A DNA stretch of 64,000 nucleotides, from the NCBI GenBank assembly GCA_002083555.1, contig MSXN01000007.1:232609-296608 (forward strand). Direction: 5' to 3'. Positions within the stretch are counted from its first letter, which is position 1; each line of letters begins with the position of its first letter. The notes beneath the pieces were generated by a model. That model had not been told where the DNA came from and made no database searches. It saw nothing but the letters and a program-made list of their open reading frames with translations. This stretch comes from Nitrospira sp. ST-bin5. GTDB lineage: Bacteria; Nitrospirota; Nitrospiria; Nitrospirales; Nitrospiraceae. The position numbers and the translations under genes are program-made. This document shows positions 48,127 to 56,406 of this stretch, in pieces.

Positions 48127-48297
48127 GACCCCGCTCCCTTCCCGCCAGACGGCGTAGGGTGATCCTATCTCAAAGGGAGAGACAGCCCAAGAAACTTGCG
48201 AATCTTCGCATCCCCGGGCGGAGTTTTGCCGTAGAAACGCCTTGAGAGGATCCAGGACTCTTTGGGTGACGTGGTTATCAGGGAGGGGAGTGCCGAT

Positions 48298-48374
<77 letters not shown>

Positions 48375-48459
48375 GATGGAGACTAACAAAGGGTTGAACG
48401 GCAAGTCAAGCTGAGTTGCGCCCGTTGCATTCAGTGCAGGGCGATGTTAAAGGCATAGC

Positions 48460-49419
48460 ATGCGTATTGTCTTTATGGGCACGCCGGAATTCGCCGTCCC
48501 TTCACTTGAGGCGCTGCTGAAGTCTGATGACCAGGTCGTAGGCATTGTCACGCAACCTGATCGTCCTAAAGGGCGCGGCCAAGTCTTGACTCCGCCTCCG
48601 ATCAAGCTCCTTGCGCAACGAGAAGGCATACCTTTTCTCCAGCCTGTGAAAATCAGAGTGCCTGAATTTCTCACGGCCCTCGCAGCCTGGAAGCCGGATC
48701 TGATCGCCGTCACGGCCTATGGACGAATTCTCCATAGCCCGATCCTTACCTTGCCGCCGATGGGCTGCGTGAATGTACACGGCTCGCTGCTGCCGAAATA
48801 TCGGGGAGCGGCGCCAGTGCAATGGGCGGTGATCAACGGTGAGGCCGAGACTGGCATCACCACCATGATGATGGATGAAGGGATGGATACAGGAGCCATG
48901 CTCTTGCAGGAGTCACTGCCAATTTTCCCTGAAGACACATCGGGAACGCTGGCGCCGCGTCTCGCCGCACTCGGAGGGAGTTTGCTGGTGAAGACAATCG
49001 CGAGGCTTAAGGCGGGAACCATTACGCCGCAGCCGCAGAATCCTGCTTTGGCCACCTTGGCCCCGCCCTTGAAGAAAGAAGATGGGGTGATCGACTGGGC
49101 GACGAGTGCGAGCAACATTGCCAATCGCGTCCGCGGTCTTTCTCCCTGGCCTGGAGCCTATACTTATCTCAGTAGTGAACGATGGATGGTGTGGAGCGCA
49201 ACTCAGAGTCCGGGGAAGCCCGATATCGCCCCTGGTACCATCATCGAGGTGACGAAGCAGTCTATCCAAGTCGCGACGGGAGACGGTGTGTTGGCCCTGA
49301 AAGAGATTCAACCGTCCAATAGTAAGCGACTCACTGTGGCGCAGTATCTAGCGGGGCATCGCGTGAGTGCAGGTCAACGTTTCGATGCAGAGCCGTCGTT
49401 GTCAGAACCACCGGTGTGA
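48460..49419 (+). CDS. fmt: methionyl-tRNA formyltransferase
   Basis: Transfers the formyl group of 10-formyl-THF to initiator Met-tRNA. The 319-residue protein has an N-terminal Rossmann-like catalytic domain (RIVFMGTPEFAVPSLEALL), the catalytic NVHGSLLPKYRGAAPVQWA, MMMDEGMDTGAML, and a C-terminal tRNA-binding barrel (~205-319; ANRVRGLSPWPGAYT). Its stop overlaps the rsmB GTG start (GTGA). First gene of fmt-rsmB-rpe-pheS-pheT, with the initiator tRNA it acts on encoded next door. Confidence 0.97.
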   Translation: MRIVFMGTPEFAVPSLEALLKSDDQVVGIVTQPDRPKGRGQVLTPPPIKLLAQREGIPFLQPVKIRVPEFLTALAAWKPDLIAVTAYGRILHSPILTLPPMGCVNVHGSLLPKYRGAAPVQWAVINGEAETGITTMMMDEGMDTGAMLLQESLPIFPEDTSGTLAPRLAALGGSLLVKTIARLKAGTITPQPQNPALATLAPPLKKEDGVIDWATSASNIANRVRGLSPWPGAYTYLSSERWMVWSATQSPGKPDIAPGTIIEVTKQSIQVATGDGVLALKEIQPSNSKRLTVAQYLAGHRVSAGQRFDAEPSLSEPPV

Positions 49420-50858
49420 TCGGCCGCATCATGTCTTCTCCTCCCGTCTCAAAACCGTCTCCCCCTCTTTCTGCAAGAGCCCTCGCGCTGACTACCCTGT
49501 TGACCCAGCAAAAATCAGGGGAACCACTCGATGAGGTATTCAATCGCTTGTGGGAGCGACAGGCAATGGATGGCCGTGATCGAGCCTTTGCCATGGAATT
49601 AGTCTATGGGGTGCTGCGGCGTCAGGAGACGCTTGATTGGCGTTTGGAGCCGGCCCTGAAGAAACCCTTGCCCCGGCTCCCGCTGATGGTACAGATGCTA
49701 TTGCGGATGGGGATGTATCAGTTGGTTTACATGGATCGTGTGCCGGCTTCTGCAGCGGTGAATGAATCCGTGAATCTGGCAAAGGCCAACAAGGCCCAGC
49801 TCGGGAGGGATTGGAGCGGTCTGGTAAATGCCGTGTTACGGACTGTGACGCGTTTGCCGGAACGGCCGTTCCCTGAGCTCCAGCCGAATCCGGCCGTGGC
49901 AATCTCGATCCGCTATGCGGTGCCGCAGTGGCTTTGTACCCGCTGGGTCGTACAGATGGGAGTTGAGGGCGCGGAGGTTGCCTGTCAAACGGTGAGTGCC
50001 GTTCCGGCCCTGACACTGCGCGTCAATCGTCAGCGAGTGACCCGTGACGCGTTTCTTAAACAGCTCGTCGGCGCGGGGATTGCCGCCCGTCCAACAACCG
50101 TCAGCCCCGTTGGGGTGATCCTCGAAGAAGGCCAGGCAGTCACTACGATTCCTGGATTTCAGGACGGGTTGTTTTATGTCGAAGACGAAGCGGCGCAACT
50201 CGTTCCTCTCCTATTGGATCCACAACCAGACGAACGTATTCTCGACGCCTGTGCGGCCCCTGGAGGAAAGGCCACCCATCTGGCTGAGCTAATGTCGAAT
50301 CGTGGTCAGATCGTGGCAATGGACCGTCATGCTGTGCGGTTACAGGTCTTGAAGGAGAACTGCCAACGGCTTGGTGTGACGATCATCGCTCCGGTTGCGG
50401 GGGATGCGAGAGAACTGGGGACGATTGTCTCTCGCCAGAAAACAGATCCACAAATTCCGTCGCCGGGTGTATTTGATCGTATCCTGGTCGATGCGCCTTG
50501 CAGTGGCATTGGCGTACTGCGTCGACATCCTGATGCGAAGGGGAAAAAAGATGTCGGGATGTTCGCCCGCCATCAAGTTTTACAGGGAGAGATTCTCAAG
50601 CGGGCGTTCACTGTCTTGCGGCCTGGCGGGGTGCTGGTCTATAGTACCTGCTCGACGGAGCCGGAAGAGACCGAAGCAGTCATCGCCCGGTTTTGTCAGG
50701 ACCATTCAGATTGTGTTCGCGAGTCTATCGTGCCGAGGCTTCCTGCTTCCGCTCTCCCCTTTATAACGGAGCAGGGTGCGCTGTCTACGATGGGAAATGC
50801 TCTCGGAATGGACGGGTTCTATGCCGTCCGGTTGAGAAAGATACAAGGTCCCTTATGA
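49416..50858 (+). CDS. rsmB: 16S rRNA m5C967 methyltransferase
   Basis: The 480-residue protein has an N-terminal NusB-like RNA-binding domain (~15-145; AFAMELVYGVLRRQETLDW) and a SAM-dependent catalytic domain. Motif I is LDACAAPGGKATHLAEL. Two catalytic cysteines lie in VDAPCSGIGVLRRHPD and VYSTCSTEPEETEAV. The start is a GTG at 49416, overlapping the fmt stop; an ATG at 49431 is the alternative. Its stop overlaps the rpe ATG (ATGA). fmt-rsmB linkage is widespread. Confidence 0.95.
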   Translation: MIGRIMSSPPVSKPSPPLSARALALTTLLTQQKSGEPLDEVFNRLWERQAMDGRDRAFAMELVYGVLRRQETLDWRLEPALKKPLPRLPLMVQMLLRMGMYQLVYMDRVPASAAVNESVNLAKANKAQLGRDWSGLVNAVLRTVTRLPERPFPELQPNPAVAISIRYAVPQWLCTRWVVQMGVEGAEVACQTVSAVPALTLRVNRQRVTRDAFLKQLVGAGIAARPTTVSPVGVILEEGQAVTTIPGFQDGLFYVEDEAAQLVPLLLDPQPDERILDACAAPGGKATHLAELMSNRGQIVAMDRHAVRLQVLKENCQRLGVTIIAPVAGDARELGTIVSRQKTDPQIPSPGVFDRILVDAPCSGIGVLRRHPDAKGKKDVGMFARHQVLQGEILKRAFTVLRPGGVLVYSTCSTEPEETEAVIARFCQDHSDCVRESIVPRLPASALPFITEQGALSTMGNALGMDGFYAVRLRKIQGPL

Positions 50859-51556
50859 GCAGTTCGGTATTAATTGCCCCCTCGATTCTCGCAGCCGATT
50901 TCGTGCGTCTGGCTGATGAAATTGCGGCTGTGGAACGAGCCGGTGCGGATCTGCTTCATATCGATGTGATGGACGGACACTTCGTGCCGAACCTCACGAT
51001 CGGTCCTCCGGTCGTCGAGTCGATCAAGAAAGTCGCTAAAGTGCCGCTGGATGTGCATCTGATGATCACCAATGCCGATGCGTTCATTCCTGAATTTGTG
51101 GCAGCCGGGGCTGATTACATCACGGTGCACGTCGAAGCCTGCCCTCATCTCCATCGGACAATTCAATCGATCAAGGAGCGTGGGGTCAAGGCGGGCGTGA
51201 CGCTCAATCCTGCGACGCCGGTCAGTGTACTGCAGGAGATTTTAGCCGACGTCGATCTGGTGCTCGTCATGTCGGTCAATCCAGGATTCGGCGGGCAGAA
51301 GTTCATTCCGTCCGTATTGAAGAAGATTGCCTCAATTCGGGAGATGTTGGATCGTCTCCAAAGCCGGGCGTTACTCGAAGTCGACGGCGGGGTCAAGCCA
51401 GACAATGCCGCGCAGATCATCGCGGCGGGAGCCAACGTCCTGGTCGCCGGCTCGGCGATTTTTGCGAGCCGGGACTATGCCGGCACCATTGCAGCGTTGC
51501 GGGCCGCGGGGCAGCCAGCCGCCACAACCACCTCTCACGCCGCTTCCCATCGATAG
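50855..51556 (+). CDS. rpe: ribulose-phosphate 3-epimerase
   Basis: Interconverts ribulose-5-phosphate and xylulose-5-phosphate in the pentose phosphate pathway. ATG at 50855, overlapping the rsmB stop; 233 residues. TIM-barrel motifs: IAPSILAADFVRLADEI, the metal-binding HIDVMDGHFVPN, DVHLMITNAD, MSVNPGFGGQKFIPSV and LLEVDGGVKPDNAAQI. The last ~13 residues are Ala/Thr/His-rich. pheS begins 10 bp after its stop. Confidence 0.97.
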   Translation: MSSSVLIAPSILAADFVRLADEIAAVERAGADLLHIDVMDGHFVPNLTIGPPVVESIKKVAKVPLDVHLMITNADAFIPEFVAAGADYITVHVEACPHLHRTIQSIKERGVKAGVTLNPATPVSVLQEILADVDLVLVMSVNPGFGGQKFIPSVLKKIASIREMLDRLQSRALLEVDGGVKPDNAAQIIAAGANVLVAGSAIFASRDYAGTIAALRAAGQPAATTTSHAASHR

Positions 51557-51566
51557 GTTATTCAGG

Positions 51567-53132
51567 GTGGATACTTCCGCACTTATCGACAGTCTGCATC
51601 CTCTCGAAATCAAAGTCATCATGGCGCTCGGGTCCCGTCCTGCCGGCACGGTGCTGGAAACCGAACAGTTAGCTGCCGCCGCTGAATTAGAGCCGTCCCA
51701 GCTGAGCATGGCGATCGAGTGGTTACTCGCAAAGTCCCTGCTCGTGGTCCACACTGAAACCGTGACGCCGATGGTGTCCCTGACGAAGGTGGGCGAACAG
51801 TATGTCAGTGGTGCGTCACCGATCGAGCGAGTCTTCTCGGCCGCGCGCGAGGTGACCAGTACGGGGAAGCGGCTGACCATTCCCGATCTGCAAGCGCAGG
51901 ATGGATTAGATCCATCCGATGTCAGCAAAGCGGTTGGACGGTTGAAAAAAGAAGGGGTGTTATTAATCGTCCAGGGCGGCTGTATCGAGTCTACTGGCCG
52001 CCCCAGCCCTACGGCTGAGGCGATCCGTGTTTTACTGCAACAGGTGAACGAGGCCTCTCGGGAGCTGAAGAGTTTTCCCGAGGCGCATCGCCAGGTGATC
52101 GAAGATTACGCCGTCAAGCGTGGAAACGCCAAAGAGCCATTCCGGGTGGATGATCGGGTCACTCGATCCTTCATGCTCTCCCCTGCCGGAGTAGCGGCGG
52201 CGGAGCACCTCGCCAAGGAAGGGGTGGCGGAAGAAGTCTCGCAGCTCACGCCTGAACTGTTGAAAGACGGCAGCTGGCGGAACAAGCGATTCCGCAAATA
52301 TACCATCAGTCTACGCGCGCCCCGCATCGGAACGGGGAAGAAACACCCCTATCGCGAGTTTCTCGATACCGTGAAGACGAAGCTCGTAAGTATGGGGTTC
52401 CAGGAAATGCGCGGCTCACTGGTCGAAACGGAATTCTGGAATATGGACGCGCTCTTCATGCCGCAGTTCCATCCGGCCCGCGATATTCACGACGTCTACT
52501 TTGTGAAGCAACCAACGCATGCTGCGAAGATCGCGGAGCCGTTTCTGTCACGTGTGACGAAGGCTCATCAGGATGGCGGCAAGACCGGCTCCACCGGATG
52601 GAAATATGCCTTCAACGCTGAACGGGCGAAGCGGCTCGTGTTGCGGAGTCAGGGGACAGCGGTCTCGGCAAGGACGCTGGCGGCGGCCCCGGCCGTGCCG
52701 GGGAAATATTTCTCGATTGCCCGCTGCTTTCGCTACGATCAAGTCGATGCCACGCATGCCACCGACTTTTTTCAGGTCGAAGGCATTGTGCTGGGCGAGG
52801 ATATTAACTTCCGTACCCTGCTAGGTCTGCTGAATCTCTTTGCGCGTGAAGTGGCCCAGGCGAAAGAAGTGAAGTTCCTGCCGGCCTATTTCCCCTTTAC
52901 CGAACCCTCGGTCGAGATGCATGTGCGGCATCCGCGCCTGGGGTGGATGGAGCTGGGCGGAGCGGGGTTGTTCCGGGCTGAAGTCACTTTGCCGTTGGGT
53001 GTGACCGTGCCGGTCATCGCCTGGGGGCTGGGATTGGATCGCATGGCGATGGTGGCGCTGGGTATTCATGACATTCGCGAATTGTTCACTGACAATCTGG
53101 ACTTGATCCGGACCACAAGAGGCATCTTCTAG
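51567..53132 (+). CDS. pheS: phenylalanyl-tRNA synthetase alpha subunit, archaeal/eukaryotic type
   Basis: Charges tRNA-Phe together with PheT. At 521 residues it is far longer than bacterial PheS (~340). The N-terminal ~200 residues hold winged-helix modules (HPLEIKVIMALGSRPAGTV; LQAQDGLDPSDVSKAVGRL), as in archaeal and cytosolic eukaryotic enzymes. The class II core has KHPYREFLDTVKTKLVSMGF, motif 2 with ARCFRYDQVDATHATDFFQ and motif 3 in IAWGLGLDRMAMVALGIHDI. The start is a GTG at 51567. Coupled with rpe upstream and pheT 8 bp downstream. Acquisition by transfer is inferred. Confidence 0.93.
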   Translation: MDTSALIDSLHPLEIKVIMALGSRPAGTVLETEQLAAAAELEPSQLSMAIEWLLAKSLLVVHTETVTPMVSLTKVGEQYVSGASPIERVFSAAREVTSTGKRLTIPDLQAQDGLDPSDVSKAVGRLKKEGVLLIVQGGCIESTGRPSPTAEAIRVLLQQVNEASRELKSFPEAHRQVIEDYAVKRGNAKEPFRVDDRVTRSFMLSPAGVAAAEHLAKEGVAEEVSQLTPELLKDGSWRNKRFRKYTISLRAPRIGTGKKHPYREFLDTVKTKLVSMGFQEMRGSLVETEFWNMDALFMPQFHPARDIHDVYFVKQPTHAAKIAEPFLSRVTKAHQDGGKTGSTGWKYAFNAERAKRLVLRSQGTAVSARTLAAAPAVPGKYFSIARCFRYDQVDATHATDFFQVEGIVLGEDINFRTLLGLLNLFAREVAQAKEVKFLPAYFPFTEPSVEMHVRHPRLGWMELGGAGLFRAEVTLPLGVTVPVIAWGLGLDRMAMVALGIHDIRELFTDNLDLIRTTRGIF

Positions 53133-53140
53133 CGAACACC

Positions 53141-54859
53141 ATGCCGACGATTTCTATTTTCAAAGACGATTTCGAATCGCTGCTGACTCTCGGTGGTCGT
53201 GCCAAGCGCCCGGTTTCGATCGAGCAATTGGAAGACTGGCTGATGCTCGTGAAGGGCGAGCTCAAGGGGCATAACCAGGAAACCGGAGAGTTGCGTATCG
53301 AATTGCAAGACAGTAACCGGCCCGACCTCTGGTGCTGCGAGGGCATCGCGCGGCAAATTCGTATCAAGCAACAGGGGAAGCTCAAGGCCTATCCCTTCTT
53401 TTCTAAGAAGGCGAAGAAGGGACAATGTCTGATCGTCGCCCCGGGGCTTGAACAGGTACGTCCTTATGTGGCGGCTTGCACAGCCAGGGGGTACCGGGTC
53501 ACCGAGGAAGGATTAGCCCAACTCATTCAGACGCAGGAGAAGCTGGCGGATATCTTCGGGCACAAGCGAAAGACCGTCTCAATCGGGATCTACCAGCTGT
53601 CGAAGATTGCGTTTCCGGTCACCTATGAGTTGGTCAAGCCGGATCAGGCGAAGTTCACGCCGCTGGGTATGGAGACGGTGATGACCCTGGCGGAAATTCT
53701 CATGGTCCATCCGAAAGGGTTGGAGCATGGGCATATCCTGGCAGGTCAGAGTCGCTTTCCGATTCTCCGCGATGCGAAGAATCAACCCTTGTCGTTCCCG
53801 CCGATCATCAATAGCCGGGAAGTGGGGGAAGTGCGGGTGGGGGACGACGAATTGTTTGTCGAAGTGACCGGGACCGATCAGTTGATGGTCGTCCTCACGC
53901 TGAATATCTTTGCTGCCAACCTTGCCGATCGCGGTGCCACGATCGAACCGGTTGAAGTGCACTATCCCAAGAACACCCCGTTGGGTAAACGGGTTGTCAC
54001 GCCACAGGATCTTGGGAATTCCAAGACGATTCAGCTCAAGACCATTGAGCAGGCACTTGGCCAGGAACTCGGTGTGAAGGTTGTGAAGCAGGCGCTCGAA
54101 GTGTACGGCTACGAGGTCTCAGCTGGGAAGGGAACGGTTAAGGCGAAGTTGCCGCCCTATCGGCAGGATCTTATGCATGCAATGGATGTGGTCGAAGATG
54201 TCGCGATCAGCCGTGGCTACGGAGAATTCGCCCCGGTGATGCCGGCGCAGTTCACGGTAGGAGGCCTCTCACGGATCGAACAGACCTCCGATCGTGCACG
54301 CGAGCTCATGGTCGGGTTGGGGTTTCAGGAAATCATCTCCAACATCATGGGGTCGCCGGAGAGCTATCGTGACACCATGCGCCTGGCGGATACAGAGTGG
54401 GGGCGAATGGTGGAAGTGGAGAATGCCATGACGCTGACCTTCTCCTGCCTGCGACAGTGGGTGCTTCCTTCGTTGCTGCGTGTCGAAACAGCGTCGAGCC
54501 GGGCGTTCTATCCGCACCGTTTATTCGAGGCCGGCGATGTGGCTATCCCCGATCCCACGCATGAGCTCGGCTCACGCACAGAAACAGTGTTGGGCGCCGT
54601 CATTGCCCATGCGACTGCCCATTTCTCTGAAATCCACTCGTGCCTCGATATCCTCTTTTACCATTTGGGAAAAGACTACAGCCTGGAGCCGGTCCAGCAT
54701 CCGTCCTTCCTGGAAGGCCGCGCAGGGCGCATCGTCGTCGCAGGAAAACCCATCGGCGTCGTCGGCGAAGTCCATCCCGAAGTCCTCGAGCGCTGGCAGA
54801 TCGCTGTGCCGGTCGTTTCGTTCGACGTGAACCTCTCTCAACTGCTCGATCTGAGCTAG
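53141..54859 (+). CDS. pheT: phenylalanyl-tRNA synthetase beta subunit, archaeal/eukaryotic type
   Basis: A 572-residue subunit, against ~800 in typical bacteria. It lacks the bacterial EMAP-like tRNA-binding domain at the N-terminus and the C-terminal anticodon-binding FDX-ACB domain; the sequence ends at FDVNLSQLLDLS. The B3/B4 editing region is seen in GLEHGHILAG and the FPPIINSREVGEVRVGDDEL segment. The B5 and catalytic-like domain follow (LPPYRQDLMHAMDVVEDVAI, RLFEAGDVAIPDPTH). It begins 8 bp after pheS without its own ribosome binding site, so it is coupled. Last gene of the plus-strand translation block. Confidence 0.93.
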   Translation: MPTISIFKDDFESLLTLGGRAKRPVSIEQLEDWLMLVKGELKGHNQETGELRIELQDSNRPDLWCCEGIARQIRIKQQGKLKAYPFFSKKAKKGQCLIVAPGLEQVRPYVAACTARGYRVTEEGLAQLIQTQEKLADIFGHKRKTVSIGIYQLSKIAFPVTYELVKPDQAKFTPLGMETVMTLAEILMVHPKGLEHGHILAGQSRFPILRDAKNQPLSFPPIINSREVGEVRVGDDELFVEVTGTDQLMVVLTLNIFAANLADRGATIEPVEVHYPKNTPLGKRVVTPQDLGNSKTIQLKTIEQALGQELGVKVVKQALEVYGYEVSAGKGTVKAKLPPYRQDLMHAMDVVEDVAISRGYGEFAPVMPAQFTVGGLSRIEQTSDRARELMVGLGFQEIISNIMGSPESYRDTMRLADTEWGRMVEVENAMTLTFSCLRQWVLPSLLRVETASSRAFYPHRLFEAGDVAIPDPTHELGSRTETVLGAVIAHATAHFSEIHSCLDILFYHLGKDYSLEPVQHPSFLEGRAGRIVVAGKPIGVVGEVHPEVLERWQIAVPVVSFDVNLSQLLDLS

Positions 54860-55235
54860 TTGTTTTTTCGCCTTGCCATCTCATCTTGCGCCCCTGGAAT
54901 TTCTGACGGCGGTCATCACATTTTTGCCATCTCATGGCGCGGAGTTGGCGTGAGCGATGCGCTGCGTTAGCTAGCGCTATATTATCCCTATCCGACTATT
55001 GGCCTTGGGGTTGCCCGTGATTTGAGGTCACGGTGAGGAACCGACGATATTTTCTTATGGCAGAGATGTGAATGGGGGGACCGGACAAATTTATAATACT
55101 GGAGTCGAGAAGCAATGGGACTGGATGCTCTGGGGGGATGAGTTGCTGGGGTGGTAAGCCGATGGAGGGCGACAAGCTGTCGCCCTCCAGGATCTGAGAT
55201 GCTGCTCGAATTCGTAGTCCTGAGAAGCGGCTGAA
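54860..55235. other. intergenic region between convergent pheT and rplT
   Basis: No convincing gene. It holds a 12-bp direct repeat TTGCCATCTCAT (54873 and 54924) and a perfect 11-bp hairpin GGAGGGCGACA / TGTCGCCCTCC at 55164-55188. There is no T-run on either strand, so the hairpin is at best a factor-dependent terminator for rplT or pheT. Confidence 0.5.
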
Positions 55236-55604
55236 TTACGCCGCGATCGGGGTCAGGTGTTGCTTGGCCAGGCCGACCAACTTCTCAAAGCCAGCCGCGT
55301 CCTTGATCGCCATGTCGGAAAGAACTTTACGATCCAGCAGGATTTCCGCTTTCTTGAGCGCATTGATGAACCGACCGTAGGTCAGTCCCTGTGCCCGGAC
55401 GGCCGCGCTGATGCGCGCAATCCACAACCGACGAAAATCCCGCTTCCGGTTCTTCCGTCCGTCATATGCGTATTGCTGTCCCTTATCAACTGACTCAGTG
55501 GCTGAGCGAAACAACCGGCTCTTTGCGCCGTACTGTCCCTTTGCTAGTTTCAGCCGCTTCTTCCGTCTTGCTCTTGTTTTCGGTCCACCTTTTGCGCGGG
55601 GCAT
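55236..55604 (-). CDS. rplT: 50S ribosomal protein L20
   Basis: Early-assembly protein of the large subunit, 122 residues. The basic N-terminal extension (ARRKKRLKLAKGQYGAKSRLF) inserts into 23S rRNA, and the globular part has RDFRRLWIARISAAVRAQG and LTYGRFINALKKAEI. AAAAGGAG precedes the ATG. Last gene of thrS-infC-rpmI-rplT. In most bacteria pheS-pheT would continue the same transcript; here they face it from the other strand. Confidence 0.98.
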   Translation of the reverse strand: MPRAKGGPKTRARRKKRLKLAKGQYGAKSRLFRSATESVDKGQQYAYDGRKNRKRDFRRLWIARISAAVRAQGLTYGRFINALKKAEILLDRKVLSDMAIKDAAGFEKLVGLAKQHLTPIAA

Positions 55605-55647
55605 GACTCAATACTCCTTTTATCCGTGAGGGTCGCTCTTTAAGAGC

Positions 55648-55848
55648 TTAGTTATACGGCAAGAGGCGGTTCAAAGACAAGGTGGAAGTAGCATCCACCA
55701 CGGCGGTTCCGCTTAACCGGCGCTTTTGATCGCTTTTCTTATGGCTTAACAAATGGCGCTTTCCGGCTTTCCGTCGAACAAGCTTCCCACTTCCTGTGCG
55801 GGAAAACCGTTTTTTAGCCCCTTTGTGTGTTTTGGCTTTCGTTTTCAT
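55648..55848 (-). CDS. rpmI: 50S ribosomal protein L35
   Basis: Small basic ribosomal protein of 66 residues (MKTKAKTHKGAKKRFSRTG...RKAGKRHLLSHKKSDQKRRL). The ATG at 55848 is chosen because GAGAGG lies a proper distance upstream; an ATG three codons earlier would abut it. Lies between infC and rplT, 43 bp upstream of rplT. L20-type autoregulation of this operon is known in other bacteria; no such pseudoknot was verified here. Confidence 0.96.
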   Translation of the reverse strand: MKTKAKTHKGAKKRFSRTGSGKLVRRKAGKRHLLSHKKSDQKRRLSGTAVVDATSTLSLNRLLPYN

Positions 55849-55886
55849 CGAATCCATCCTCTCCGTTTGTAGGCTGCAAATGTACC

Positions 55887-56396
55887 CTAATTTTTGGGTG
55901 CCACGATCATGATCAGGCTGCGGCCTTCCATGCGCGGGGCATACTCAATGGTTCCGGTCTCAGTCATTTCAGCAATCACCATGTTCATGAGTGAGCGGCC
56001 CATCTCTTGATTGGCCATTTCACGGCCACGAAACGTCAACGTGACCTTAGTCTTATTCCCGTCAGCCAAAAACTCCTTGATCTGACGGATCTTGATGCCG
56101 AGGTCGTGCTTATCGGTGCGTGGCCGAAGCTTGATTTCCTTGACCTGGGTTGACTTTTGATGACGTCGATTCTGATGGTCCTTCTTGCTGAGCTCGAATT
56201 TGTATTTGCCGTAATCCATGATTCGGCAAACCGGCGGAGCTGCGGTGGGAGCGACTTCCACGAGGTCGTAACCGCCCTCCTGGGCCTGGCGCAACGCGTC
56301 GGGCGTGGGGAGGATCCCCAGTTGCTCTCCTTCCGGACCGATGACTCGAACCTCTCGCACTCGAATTTCGCGGTTCACGCGCAGTTTGGGGACGAT
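55887..56396 (-). CDS. infC: translation initiation factor IF-3, apparent ATC start
   Basis: Binds the 30S subunit and checks the start codon and initiator tRNA. It has the N-domain motif NREIRVREVRVIGPEGEQLGI, the linker VCRIMDYGKYKFELSKKDHQ, and a C-domain with KEIKLRPRTDKHDLGIKIRQ. The best start is an ATC at 56396, four bases after GAGGTGGG, giving 169 residues that align with the family N-terminus. The first ATG/GTG-type codon (GTG, 56378) has no ribosome binding site. Rare starts at infC allow IF-3 to repress itself. Ten bases separate the thrS stop from the start. Confidence 0.93.
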   Translation of the reverse strand: MVPKLRVNREIRVREVRVIGPEGEQLGILPTPDALRQAQEGGYDLVEVAPTAAPPVCRIMDYGKYKFELSKKDHQNRRHQKSTQVKEIKLRPRTDKHDLGIKIRQIKEFLADGNKTKVTLTFRGREMANQEMGRSLMNMVIAEMTETGTIEYAPRMEGRSLIMIVAPKN

Positions 56397-56406
56397 AACC
56401 CACCTC

